In this document: positions 18,450-27,040 of the stretch, piece after piece
Layout: every line of letters starts with the position of its first letter
Numbering within the stretch: position 1 is the stretch's first letter
Notes under the pieces: model-generated
Seen by the model: the letters and a program-made list of their open reading frames with translations, nothing else
Told to the model about the DNA's origin: nothing
The model's database searches: none
Origin: Corallococcus macrosporus
GTDB lineage: Bacteria > Myxococcota > Myxococcia > Myxococcales > Myxococcaceae
Assembly: GCF_017302985.1 (NCBI RefSeq)
Contig: NZ_JAFIMU010000010.1
Location: 1 to 64,000, forward strand
Length of the DNA: 64,000 nt
Reading direction: 5' to 3'
Translations under genes and position numbers: made by a program

Positions 18450-20017
18450 AGGGCGTGCTCCTGGGCCTGCTGCTCGCGGGCGCTTCCGCCGCGCCGCCCG
18501 ACCCGACCGTGGCCGCCGTCTCCGTCCCGGCCCCCGTCGTGGAGGAGACGCCCCAGTCCCAGGAGGCCCGGGCCCGGCTGCACGTCCAGCGCGAGTTCGA
18601 GCGCGTGGGCCGGCGTGCCCCCACCAGCGACAAGGCGCTGGAGACCGCGGCGCGGAGGCTCGCGCGCGAGGCCCTCACCGAGTTCACCACGGGCGCCCCG
18701 GACCTGCGCACGCTGACGGAGGCGGTGAGCGACTCGGGCGCCGCGGATCCATCCCCCAAGGCGTTGGTCATCCGCGCCTGGGTGCACGCGCACGCCATCG
18801 AGACGTTCCTCGCCCGCACGGACTTCAACGACGAGCGCGTGAGCCACTACGGCGTGGGCGTGGCGTTCCTGGGCGAGCGCGCCGCGCTGGTGCTGCTCAC
18901 GTCGGACCGCAAGGCGGAGATGCTCCCCTTCCCCCGGACCCTGGCCAAGGCGGGGACGGAGAAGCGCGTGTGCGGCCGGCTCATCCCGCCGCTGCGAAGC
19001 CCGCAGGTCTTCGTCACCCGGCCAGATGGTGAGGTGGAGCGCGTGGCCCTGAGCCGCGCGCCCTCCGGCACCAACGGCTTCTGCGCGCCCGTGACGTTCG
19101 AGACGCCCGGCGGCTACACGCTGGAGGTGGTGGGCGAGGCCAACGCGGGGCCGGAGGTGACGTCGCTGTTCCTGGTGCAGGTGGGCGCCCGCACCGCGCG
19201 CGGTGAGCAGGAAGCCCAGCGCGAACCCACCACGCTGGCCGAGGCCCGCCCCGCCCTCTACGAGCGCATCAACACCCTGCGCCGCGCGCACAAGCTGCCG
19301 GAGCTCACGCCGGACCCGACGCTGGAGGACGTGGCGCTGCGCTACAGCACGCGCATGGCGACGGAGGGCTTCTTCGCCCACATCGCGCCGGACGGCTCCA
19401 CGCTCACGCGCCGGCTCCCGGAGGGCACGCGCTACGTGCGCGCCGGGGAGAACCTGGGGCTGGCGGCCGGTCCGCTCGCGGCGCACTTCGGCATCGAGCA
19501 CAGCCCCGGCCACCGCAAGAACCTGATGGACCCCGCGTTCCGCTTCATGGGCGTGGGCGTGGCGTTCCAGAAGGTGGACGGCCGCGACCAGGCCATCGTC
19601 ACGGAGGTCTTCACCGCGGCCTCGCCCGGCGCGTCGCTCCCGTCGGACCCGGTGTCGGACGTATACGAGGCCCTCTCCCGGCACCGCGCCACGCTCAAGC
19701 TGCCGCCGCTGGTGCGCAGCGAGGCGCTGGAGCGGCTGGCGCGCGAACACGCCCGCGCCGCCCTGGCGCAGGATGAGCCCACCGCGGGAGACGGAGACCC
19801 GTCCCCGCTGCACGAGCGCGTGTTCACCGCGCTGCCGGATGCGGGCACCGCGTCGGTGGACTTCTTCGTCGTGGGAGACCCGAGCGCCGTGCCGGAATCA
19901 CGCAGCCTGGCCACCGCCACCAACACCCGCGTGGGCGTGGGACTGGTGCGGGGCAACTCCAAGCGCTTCGGCCAGGGTCAGTACTGGGTGGCCGTCATCT
20001 ACGCGGCGGTCCCCTGA
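18446..20017 (+). CDS. Secreted CAP (SCP/PR1) domain protein
   Basis: 523 residues with a signal peptide (KGVLLGLLLAGASAA). The CAP domain is centred at residues about 270-390: RINTLRRAHKLPELTPD, YSTRMATEGFFAHIAPDG, GENLGLAAG, EHSPGHRKNLMDP. The spacing of His and Glu matches bacterial SCP-like extracellular proteins. The last 130 residues (YEALSRHRATLKLPPLVRSE; NTRVGVGLVRGN) look like a second, decayed CAP domain. The N-terminal 250 residues are unassigned. The molecular role of bacterial CAP proteins is uncertain. Confidence 0.87.
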   Translation: MKGVLLGLLLAGASAAPPDPTVAAVSVPAPVVEETPQSQEARARLHVQREFERVGRRAPTSDKALETAARRLAREALTEFTTGAPDLRTLTEAVSDSGAADPSPKALVIRAWVHAHAIETFLARTDFNDERVSHYGVGVAFLGERAALVLLTSDRKAEMLPFPRTLAKAGTEKRVCGRLIPPLRSPQVFVTRPDGEVERVALSRAPSGTNGFCAPVTFETPGGYTLEVVGEANAGPEVTSLFLVQVGARTARGEQEAQREPTTLAEARPALYERINTLRRAHKLPELTPDPTLEDVALRYSTRMATEGFFAHIAPDGSTLTRRLPEGTRYVRAGENLGLAAGPLAAHFGIEHSPGHRKNLMDPAFRFMGVGVAFQKVDGRDQAIVTEVFTAASPGASLPSDPVSDVYEALSRHRATLKLPPLVRSEALERLAREHARAALAQDEPTAGDGDPSPLHERVFTALPDAGTASVDFFVVGDPSAVPESRSLATATNTRVGVGLVRGNSKRFGQGQYWVAVIYAAVP

Positions 20018-20132
20018 AGCGCTGGCTTCGGGAGCAACCGCCACGCGGACTCCGGCCACGTCCGGACTTCGGGCGTGACCGGGGACCCGTTCTCTCAGGC
20101 CCGGTGACTTGGGCCCATGTCAGACGTCCTTG

Positions 20133-20366
20133 TTAGACAGGACGGCGCTGCGTGGCGTACGCCTCCAGCCCCATCTGCGGAGGAGCGAGGTTGGCGTACA
20201 TCGGGCACTTCATGCACGTGAACGACTGCCAGCCGCGACGGACCGCCTCATCGAGGCAGTTGTCGTAGTGGTTGCAGTTCAGGTTGCGATGCGTCTCGAC
20301 GCCTGCCCGCTTCGGGCCGGCTTCGGGATTGATGGTCTGCGGCAGATCGGATGGACACGGCTTCAT
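20133..20366 (-). CDS. Small Cys-rich protein, possible metal binder
   Basis: 77 residues; GGGGAGG precedes the ATG at good spacing. Two cysteine clusters (CNHYDNCLDEA and CMKCPMY) plus an N-terminal MKPC and His residues suggest a zinc- or iron-sulfur-binding site. No signal peptide. Isolated between the CAP-domain gene and the lytic transglycosylase. I do not recognise the family. Confidence 0.75.
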   Translation of the reverse strand: MKPCPSDLPQTINPEAGPKRAGVETHRNLNCNHYDNCLDEAVRRGWQSFTCMKCPMYANLAPPQMGLEAYATQRRPV

Positions 20367-20661
20367 GGAGCCTCCCCTATGAGCTGTTTCCCCCCCCGAG
20401 GTCTGTGAACGAGCAGTGCTACCGACGACAGGTGTTCCTGACACGACTGCGGTCCGGAGTAGCGCTCAACGGCGGCGCAACGTAAGGATTCCCTTCGGAT
20501 AGCGCAACGGGCCGACAACCCCGCGGGACCAGCCCGTGGGCGCGGGATCTAGGACTTGTCGGGCCGACTGTCAAACCGACCCCCGCCCACCTGGTGGGGA
20601 ATGTCGACTGCAAACCTCTCGTTCCGAAGCCGCAAGGCCGCGAAGTGAAAGGAAGAATCCC

Positions 20662-22797
20662 ATGAGTTGGACCGGTTGGGTGGCGGGTTGGATGACGACG
20701 GCGGCGCTGGGGCAGTCCCCCGCGACGCTGGAGGCCGTCCGCCTGCACCGGTCCGACGCGGCGGCGCTCGCCCAGGCGGAGCTCACCGCCTGCGAAAAAG
20801 CGAAATGCCCGGATGCGGGCCGCCTGGGCCTGCTCGCCGGGACGCTGGTGCTCTCCGACGGGGACGCCGCCGGGGCCCGGGACCTGCTCACCCGCCACGC
20901 GCCCCCCGCCCCCCTGGAGGCCTTCCACGCCTTCTACCTGGGCCAGGCGCGCTTCTACGCGGGCGACCCCAACGGCGCGGCGAAGGACTTCGAGCGGGCC
21001 CTGGAGAAGGCCTCCCCGTCCCTGGCCGTGCGCGCGCGCGCCCGCCTGGGGGAGTCGTTGCTGGACGCACACCGTCCCAAGGACGCGGCCCCGGTGCTGG
21101 AGTCGGCGGCGGCGGCGCAGCCCACCCCGGAGCTGCTCTTCCAGCGCGCCCAGGCCCGCGCGGCCACCGGCAACGCGGCGGGATTCAAGGCGGACCTCAA
21201 GTCCGTGGCGCTGCGCTTCCCCACCCACCCCTACGCGGACGAGGCGCTGGAGCGGCTGGCCGCGCTGAAGCCCGCGGTGAAGCTCACCCTGCCGGAGCAC
21301 CTCCAGCGCGCCCGGGGCTTCCTGTCCGACGGCCCGGCGGCACGCGCCGAGGAGGAGCTGGCGACGGCGGAGAAGCGGGGGCTGGTGAAGGGCGCGCCCG
21401 CGCAGGCGCAGGTGGCGCTCTTGCGCGCCCAGGTGCTCTTCGCGCGCGGCAAGAAGGAGGAGGCGGAGAAGGCGCTCGCGGTGGCGCGCAAGGGGCCGCC
21501 GGCCATCGCCGCGGAGGCCCAGTTGGTGGTGGCGCGCCGGGCGCTGAAGTCGGACGACAACGAGAAGGCGCGCAAGCTGATGGCCGCGCTGGACAAGGCC
21601 TATCCCTCCCAGGCCGCCGGTGAGGAAGGCGCGTTCTTCGCCGCGTGGCTCGACTTGCAGGGCGGCCGCTTCGAGGACGCGGCGAAGTCCTTCGCGGACT
21701 ACGAGAAGCGCTACAAGGGCTCGCGCCGCCGCGACGAGTCGATGTGGTTCCGCGCCCTCTCGCACATCCGGCTGGAGCAGTACGCGAAGGCCCGCCAGGC
21801 GCTGGACGACCTGGTGACGGCGTACCCGAAGACGAGCATGGCGCCGCAGGCCCGCTACTGGCAGGCGCGCACGGAGGAGCTGGGCGGCGGCAAGCCCGCG
21901 ACGGTGGGGCCGGCCTACGAGGCCGTCATCAGCGCGGCGCCGGCGTCGTTCTACGCGCTGCTCGCCACGGAGCGGCTGCGCGAGCTGGGGCGCACGCCGC
22001 CCGCGGCCTTCCCGCAGCCTCCGAAGCAGCTCACCCTCCCCCGCCCGCCGGAGCTGGAGCTGGCGGTGGCGCTCACCCGCGCGGGGATGTTCCGCGACGC
22101 GGCGGACGAGGTGCAGTCGCGCGTGTCGGGCCTGCGCACCGCGGACCAGGCGCTGCCGTTCGCGCACGCGCTGCTGCAACTGGGCGAGTTCGGCCACGCG
22201 CACGTGGTGGCGGCGCGCTACCTGTGGGGCCGGGCCTTCGGGGCCAAGGCGCCGGACGCGCTGGCCGCGTTCTACCCTCGGGCGTTCGCGCAGGCGGTGG
22301 AGACGGAGGCCACGCGGCAGGCGCTGGATCCGTTCCTCGTGTGGGCCATCATGCGGCGGGAGAGCGCCTTCCGCCCGGAGGTGATGAGCGCGGCGGACGC
22401 GCGCGGCCTCATGCAGATCATCCCGCCCACCGCGACGGAGATTGCCCAGAAGATGGCGGAGCCCGCGCCCGCCCCGGCGGACCTCTTCGCCCCGGAGCGC
22501 AACATCCGCTACGGCGCGTGGTACCTGGCGCAGCTCATGAAGCGCTTCGCGCACCCGGCGCTCGCGGCGGCGGCCTACAACGCGGGCCCCAAGGCGGCGG
22601 TGCGCTGGACGCAGGAGCGCGGCACCCTGCCCCTGGACCTCTTCGTGGAGTCCATCCCCTACCGGGAGACGCGCGGCTACGTGAAGCAGGTGGTGGCGGA
22701 CCTGTACCTCTACCACCGCTTCTACGAGAAGGACGGCACCCAGGCCCGGCTGGCCATGACGGTACCCCCGCCCTCCACGGACGGCGTCAGCTTCTGA
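20662..22797 (+). CDS. Soluble lytic murein transglycosylase with TPR-like superhelix
   Basis: 711 residues; GGAAG lies before the ATG. Residues about 1-530 are helical repeats of the Slt70 doughnut type (QARFYAGDPNGAAKDFERAL; SMWFRALSHIRLEQYAKARQ is one repeat). The C-terminal SLT domain has the catalytic Glu at about residue 567 in RRESAFRPE, then SAADARGLMQIIPPTA, NIRYGAWYL and AYNAGP. Cleaves peptidoglycan glycan strands to anhydro-muropeptides. The N-terminal hydrophobic stretch is short, so export is likely but the signal is not textbook. Stands alone. Confidence 0.94.
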   Translation: MSWTGWVAGWMTTAALGQSPATLEAVRLHRSDAAALAQAELTACEKAKCPDAGRLGLLAGTLVLSDGDAAGARDLLTRHAPPAPLEAFHAFYLGQARFYAGDPNGAAKDFERALEKASPSLAVRARARLGESLLDAHRPKDAAPVLESAAAAQPTPELLFQRAQARAATGNAAGFKADLKSVALRFPTHPYADEALERLAALKPAVKLTLPEHLQRARGFLSDGPAARAEEELATAEKRGLVKGAPAQAQVALLRAQVLFARGKKEEAEKALAVARKGPPAIAAEAQLVVARRALKSDDNEKARKLMAALDKAYPSQAAGEEGAFFAAWLDLQGGRFEDAAKSFADYEKRYKGSRRRDESMWFRALSHIRLEQYAKARQALDDLVTAYPKTSMAPQARYWQARTEELGGGKPATVGPAYEAVISAAPASFYALLATERLRELGRTPPAAFPQPPKQLTLPRPPELELAVALTRAGMFRDAADEVQSRVSGLRTADQALPFAHALLQLGEFGHAHVVAARYLWGRAFGAKAPDALAAFYPRAFAQAVETEATRQALDPFLVWAIMRRESAFRPEVMSAADARGLMQIIPPTATEIAQKMAEPAPAPADLFAPERNIRYGAWYLAQLMKRFAHPALAAAAYNAGPKAAVRWTQERGTLPLDLFVESIPYRETRGYVKQVVADLYLYHRFYEKDGTQARLAMTVPPPSTDGVSF

Positions 22798-22891
22798 CGA
22801 GGTGGTGACGGCCCGGGCGCCGCTCCAGCACGGGCGGCGCGAGCGCTCCGGTGCGAGCGGGACGGCCGCTGCTCGCGGCAGCATGCCGACT

Positions 22892-23587
22892 TCAGGCGCC
22901 GCGCGAGGCCCGGCGGCGCTCGATTTCGTGCTCCAGCGACTGCACGACCTCCGACAGCGGCATGCTGCTGGAGTCCACGTGCACGGCGTCCTCGGCGGGC
23001 TTGAGGGGCGCCACTTCGCGCTCGGAGTCCGCGGTGTCGCGGCGCGTCTGGTCCTGGAGGACGCCCTCCAGGCTGCTGTCCACGCCCTTCTGGAACAGCT
23101 CCTCGAAGCGGCGGCGCGCACGCACCTCCGGGTTCGCCTGGAGGAAGAACTTCACGTCCGCGTCCGGGAACACCACGGTGCCGATGTCCCGGCCCTCCAG
23201 GATGGCGCCCGACGCCGCCTCCAGCGCCAGCCGCCGCTGGAGCGCCAGCAGCCCCGCACGCACCACCGGCCGGCCGGACACCTGCGACGCGCCCATGGAG
23301 ATGGGCGGCGTGCGGATCTCCGACGACACGTCCTCGCCACCCAGGAAGACGTGGTTCTCCTCGCCCACCACCTGGAAGTGGATGCGCACGCGCCCGAGCA
23401 GCTCGCCCAGCTTCGCGTCGTCGTCGAACGCGATGCCCTCACGAGAGGCCATCAGCGCCACGCAGCGGTAGATGGCGCCCGTGTCCACCAGCGCGAAGCC
23501 CAGCCGCCGCGCGAGCAGCTTGGACACGGAGGACTTGCCCGCTCCCGCCGGCCCGTCGATGGCGACGATGAACGGACGCGCGCTCAC
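22892..23587 (-). CDS. cmk: Cytidylate kinase
   Basis: 231 residues from a GTG overlapping the hisC stop (GTGA). P-loop IDGPAGAGKSSVSKLLARRL, DTGAIYRCVAL, GRDIGTVVFPDADVKFFL and R-rich lid region (RARRRFEEL) are all present. Phosphorylates CMP/dCMP for nucleotide supply. Last gene of the accA-hisC-cmk string. Confidence 0.96.
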   Translation of the reverse strand: MSARPFIVAIDGPAGAGKSSVSKLLARRLGFALVDTGAIYRCVALMASREGIAFDDDAKLGELLGRVRIHFQVVGEENHVFLGGEDVSSEIRTPPISMGASQVSGRPVVRAGLLALQRRLALEAASGAILEGRDIGTVVFPDADVKFFLQANPEVRARRRFEELFQKGVDSSLEGVLQDQTRRDTADSEREVAPLKPAEDAVHVDSSSMPLSEVVQSLEHEIERRRASRGA

Positions 23588-24675
23588 GACAGGACCTCCT
23601 TCAGCGCGGCCACGCAGCGCGCGTTCTCCTGGGGCGTGCCCACGGAGATGCGCAGGCAGTTCGGGTGGCCGTTGCCCGCCATGGGCCGCACGATGACGCC
23701 CCGGCGCAAGAGCTGCTCGTACACCTGCGCCGACGGACGGTGGCAGTCCACGAACACGAAGTTCGCGTGGCTCTCCGTCAGCGTGAGCCCCAGCTTCGGC
23801 AGCTCCTCCCCGAAGTAGCGCAGCCCCACGCGGTTGTTCTCGCGCGTGCGCTCCACGTGCTCGGTGTCCTCCAGCGCCGCCATGCCCGCCGCCTGCGCCA
23901 CCGTCGTCAGGTTGAACGGCATGCGCGTGCGGTGCACGTAGCCCGCGAGCTTCGCGTCCATCACCGCGCTTCCCAGCCGGATGCCGGCCAGCCCGTGGAT
24001 CTTGCTGAACGTGCGCAGCCCCACGAGGTTCGGGTACGTGTGGAACAGCGCCACGGCGCTCGCGTAGTCGGGCCAGTCCACGAACTCCGCATAGGCCTCG
24101 TCGTGGACGACGAGCACGTCCTGGGGCACCGCCTGGAGGAACGTCTCCAGGTCCTTGCGCCCGAACGTGGTGCCCGTGGGGTTGTCCGGGTTGGCCAGGA
24201 ACACCATGCGCGTGCGCGGCGTGACGGCGCGGGCCATGGCCACAAGGTCGTAGCGGAAGCCCTCGCGCATGGGCACCTCCACGAACGCACGGCCGTGCGC
24301 CTGCGCGGAGATGCGGTACGCGGGGAACGAACCCTTGCAGAGGAGGATCTCCTCCTCCGGCGTCGTGAACGTGCGGATGAGCAGCTCAATCAGCTCGTTG
24401 GAGCCGCTGCCCAGCACCACTTCCTCCGGCTTCACGCCCAGGTGCGCGGCCAGCCGGCGCACCAGGTGGAAGCTGGTGGCGTCCGGGTACAGGTTCACCT
24501 GGCCAGCGGCGTTGCGCATGGCCTCCACCGCGCGGGGCGATGGGCCCAGCGGGTTCTCGTTGGAGGCCAGCTTGATGACACCGGTGAGGCCGTACTCCCG
24601 CTCGGTCTCCTCGATGGGCTTGCCCGGGACGTAGGCCTTGAGCGTCTCGACGTAGGGAGGAACGAGCGGTCGCAT
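23584..24675 (-). CDS. hisC: Histidinol-phosphate aminotransferase (PLP, class I/II)
   Basis: 363 residues from the ATG giving MRPLVPPYVETLKAYVPGKP; longer upstream starts are unlikely. PLP-dependent fold: LASNENPLGPSP at the substrate entrance, NPDNPTGT, HDEAYAEF, the Schiff-base Lys in FSKIHGLAGIRLG, and RPMAGNGHPNCLRISVG near the end. Acts in histidine synthesis; paralogues of this family can act on aromatic keto acids, so substrate is inferred from family. Overlaps cmk and follows accA by 13 bases, so one operon. Confidence 0.93.
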   Translation of the reverse strand: MRPLVPPYVETLKAYVPGKPIEETEREYGLTGVIKLASNENPLGPSPRAVEAMRNAAGQVNLYPDATSFHLVRRLAAHLGVKPEEVVLGSGSNELIELLIRTFTTPEEEILLCKGSFPAYRISAQAHGRAFVEVPMREGFRYDLVAMARAVTPRTRMVFLANPDNPTGTTFGRKDLETFLQAVPQDVLVVHDEAYAEFVDWPDYASAVALFHTYPNLVGLRTFSKIHGLAGIRLGSAVMDAKLAGYVHRTRMPFNLTTVAQAAGMAALEDTEHVERTRENNRVGLRYFGEELPKLGLTLTESHANFVFVDCHRPSAQVYEQLLRRGVIVRPMAGNGHPNCLRISVGTPQENARCVAALKEVLS

Positions 24676-24688
24676 GGGAGACGGGCCT

Positions 24689-25657
24689 CTATTTGCCGGT
24701 GAACACGCCGAAGGCGCGGAACTTGTTGTAGCGGTCACGCACCAGCGCGTCCGGGGACAGCTCGGCCAGTTGGCCCAGGTGCTTGCGCAGCGTCTTGCCC
24801 AGCGCCTCGGCGGCCTTGGCCGGGTCGCGGTGCGCGCCGCCAGGAGGCTCCGGGACCACCTCGTCGATGATCTTCATCTCCAGCAGGTCGGGCGCGGTGG
24901 GACGCATCGCGTCCGCGGCCTTGTCCGCCTTGCTGGCGTCACGGAAGAGGATGGACGCGCAGCCCTCCGGGGTGATGACGGAGTAGACGCTGTTCTGGAG
25001 CATCAGCACACGGTTGCCTACGCCAATGGCCAGCGCGCCGCCGGAGCCGCCCTCGCCAATCACCGTGGAGATGATGGGCACGCGCAGCCGGCTCATGACC
25101 TCCAGGTTCACGGCGATGGCCTCCGCCTGCCCGCGCTCCTCCGCGCCGATACCCGGGTACGCGCCCGGCGTGTCCACGAAGGTGAGGATGGGCTTCTCCA
25201 TCCGCTCGGCCATTTCCATCAGCCGGCGCGCCTTGCGGTAGCCCTCCGGGCGCGGCATGCCGAAGTTGCGCGCCATGTTCTCCTTGGTGTTGCGCCCCTT
25301 CTGATGGCCAATGACCATCACGGTCTTGCCGTCGAAGCGCGCGAAGCCACCGATGATGGAGGGGTCCTCGCCGAAGTGCCGGTCGCCGGCCAGCTCGAAG
25401 TAATCCGTGAACAGGTGCTGGACGTAGTCGAGGAAGAACGGGCGCGAGCTGTGACGCGACAGCTGCACCATCTGCCAGCGGGTCAGGTCGCTGAAGATCT
25501 CCGCCTGGAGCTTCTTCGCCTTCTTCTCCAGCTTGGAGATCTCCGAGGAGAAGTCCGCCGTGCCGGTGGTGGAGAGGGCCTTCAGCTCCTCGATCTTCTT
25601 TTCCAGCTCGATGAGCGGGCGCTCGAAGTCCAGCGCGTAGCCAATGCCGGTTGCCAT
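24689..25657 (-). CDS. accA: Acetyl-CoA carboxylase carboxyltransferase alpha subunit
   Basis: 322 residues, family length. N-terminal coiled region (DFERPLIELEKKIEELKAL), then LTRWQMVQLSRHSSRP, GHQKGRNTKENMARNFGMP, FVDTPGAYPGIGAEERGQ and the oxyanion-type GEGGSGGALAIGVGN. Transfers the carboxyl group from biotin carboxyl carrier protein to acetyl-CoA for fatty-acid synthesis. First gene of the accA-hisC-cmk operon. Confidence 0.97.
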   Translation of the reverse strand: MATGIGYALDFERPLIELEKKIEELKALSTTGTADFSSEISKLEKKAKKLQAEIFSDLTRWQMVQLSRHSSRPFFLDYVQHLFTDYFELAGDRHFGEDPSIIGGFARFDGKTVMVIGHQKGRNTKENMARNFGMPRPEGYRKARRLMEMAERMEKPILTFVDTPGAYPGIGAEERGQAEAIAVNLEVMSRLRVPIISTVIGEGGSGGALAIGVGNRVLMLQNSVYSVITPEGCASILFRDASKADKAADAMRPTAPDLLEMKIIDEVVPEPPGGAHRDPAKAAEALGKTLRKHLGQLAELSPDALVRDRYNKFRAFGVFTGK

Positions 25658-25749
25658 GGCGCCGAACTAGCACCAGGGTTGAGGCCTTTCAACGCGCAAG
25701 CGGTTACGCACCCCTGGAATGTCCCGGGGTGCCGCCCGTCTGGAGCCAC

Positions 25750-26439
25750 ATGATCCTCGCCCTCTCGCTGGCCCTGGCGCTGTCCGCCGCCCCGTCCACG
25801 CCCCCGTCGGGCAAGGAGCTCAACACCCAGGGCTTCCGCCTCTACCAGTCCGGCCGTTATCCAGAAGCGCTGGAGAAATTCCAGGCGGCCGCCCGGGCCA
25901 CCCCGGACTACGCCCTGGCCCACTACAACGCCGCCGCCACCCTGGGCGTCCTGCGCAAGCAGGGCAAGGTGTGCGACCACGACGCCTACCGAGGCACCAT
26001 CGTGGAGGAGCTGACCACCGCCGTGCGCCTGGACGCGCGCCGCCTCCAGCGGGCGAAGGCGGACCGGGACCTGGACGTCATCCGGGACACACTCGGCTGG
26101 CAGAAGCTCCTGGGCCACACCCCGGAGCAGGAGACCAGCGTCCCCACCCTCCTGCGGAACGTGTCCTGGTACGGCCCCGGCGTGGGCGTCTACGGCACCA
26201 CCCGCGCCCTCAAGTTCCAGGACGGCGGGCGCGTGGAGCTGTGGAGGAAGGACGTCGACGACTCGGGAACCCCCAAGGAGTCGCGCATCCAGGGCACGTA
26301 CACCGTGAAGGGCCGCGCCGTGACGGTGAAGCTGCCCAAGGCCGCCCCCGTCACCGGGAGCCTGGACGCGGACGGCACCCTGCGCTTCCCAGCACCCCTG
26401 GAGACGTTCACGGACAGCCCCTCCGAATGCGAGGCCTGA
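25750..26439 (+). CDS. Secreted TPR protein of unknown function
   Basis: 229 residues; GGAG precedes the ATG. Short signal peptide (ILALSLALALSAAPS), then one to two TPR units (NTQGFRLYQSGRYPEALEKF; ALAHYNAAATLG). The second half is a beta-rich module (ALKFQDGGRVELWRKD; IQGTYTVKGRAVTVKLPKA) resembling a lipocalin/META-like barrel. Faces away from accA. No catalytic motif. Confidence 0.8.
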   Translation: MILALSLALALSAAPSTPPSGKELNTQGFRLYQSGRYPEALEKFQAAARATPDYALAHYNAAATLGVLRKQGKVCDHDAYRGTIVEELTTAVRLDARRLQRAKADRDLDVIRDTLGWQKLLGHTPEQETSVPTLLRNVSWYGPGVGVYGTTRALKFQDGGRVELWRKDVDDSGTPKESRIQGTYTVKGRAVTVKLPKAAPVTGSLDADGTLRFPAPLETFTDSPSECEA

Positions 26440-26547
26440 ACGGGGGAAGTGACGACCCGTTCACGCCTACACGCCTCCGGGTTGCGCCGCCCTGGCGGGC
26501 CTGCCTGCCGGTGCCCACCTTCCCCGTGAAGCCGAGGGGGGAGCGCA

Positions 26548-27015
26548 GTGCACCGACTCAATGCAAGACACTGGGGGCTGGTGGCCATCATCGCGGCGGC
26601 GCCCTTCGTCCTGGCCTTCGTGCTGGGGGCCGCGGCCCCGCGGCTGCTGGAGCCGGTGCTGGGCACCCCGGTGGGCGGACTGAGCTGGGGGCTGGCCACG
26701 GTGCTGGGGCTGGTGGGCGGCGCCCTCTTCGCGCGCATCCTCGCGGCCCTGCAGCGCCCGCGCATCCAGCGGTCCCCGGTGCTGCGCCTGTTGGGGACGG
26801 TGGGCGGCGCCAGCGTGGTGGTGACCCTGTGCATCGTGCCGGCGGTGGCGCTGATGCTCGTGGGTCCGGGCTGGGTGCTTCAGCAGCACCTGACGGTGCC
26901 GGCGGCGCCGACGGTGCGCTCGCTCAAGTCGAGCGCCGTGGACCTGCTGGGCCAGGCGCGCCGGGCGTATCCCCACCGGCTGCCCCTGTCCCTGCTCCTG
27001 CCGGGCCCCCACTAG
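26548..27015 (+). CDS. Small integral membrane protein, hypothetical
   Basis: 155 residues from a GTG preceded by GGGGGAG. Three hydrophobic helices: residues about 10-32, 44-66 and 83-108. The C-terminal 40 residues are soluble (AVDLLGQARRAYPHRLP). No recognised family. Ends 25 bases before the convergent ArsA-type gene. Confidence 0.7.
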   Translation: MHRLNARHWGLVAIIAAAPFVLAFVLGAAAPRLLEPVLGTPVGGLSWGLATVLGLVGGALFARILAALQRPRIQRSPVLRLLGTVGGASVVVTLCIVPAVALMLVGPGWVLQQHLTVPAAPTVRSLKSSAVDLLGQARRAYPHRLPLSLLLPGPH

Positions 27016-27040
27016 GCGCCCGGCGTCTCCCACACGTCCG

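Noticed and set aside
20419-23121. 900-codon minus-strand frame
   Set aside because: Lies opposite the lytic transglycosylase; Arg/Gly/Leu/Ala composition with no domain.
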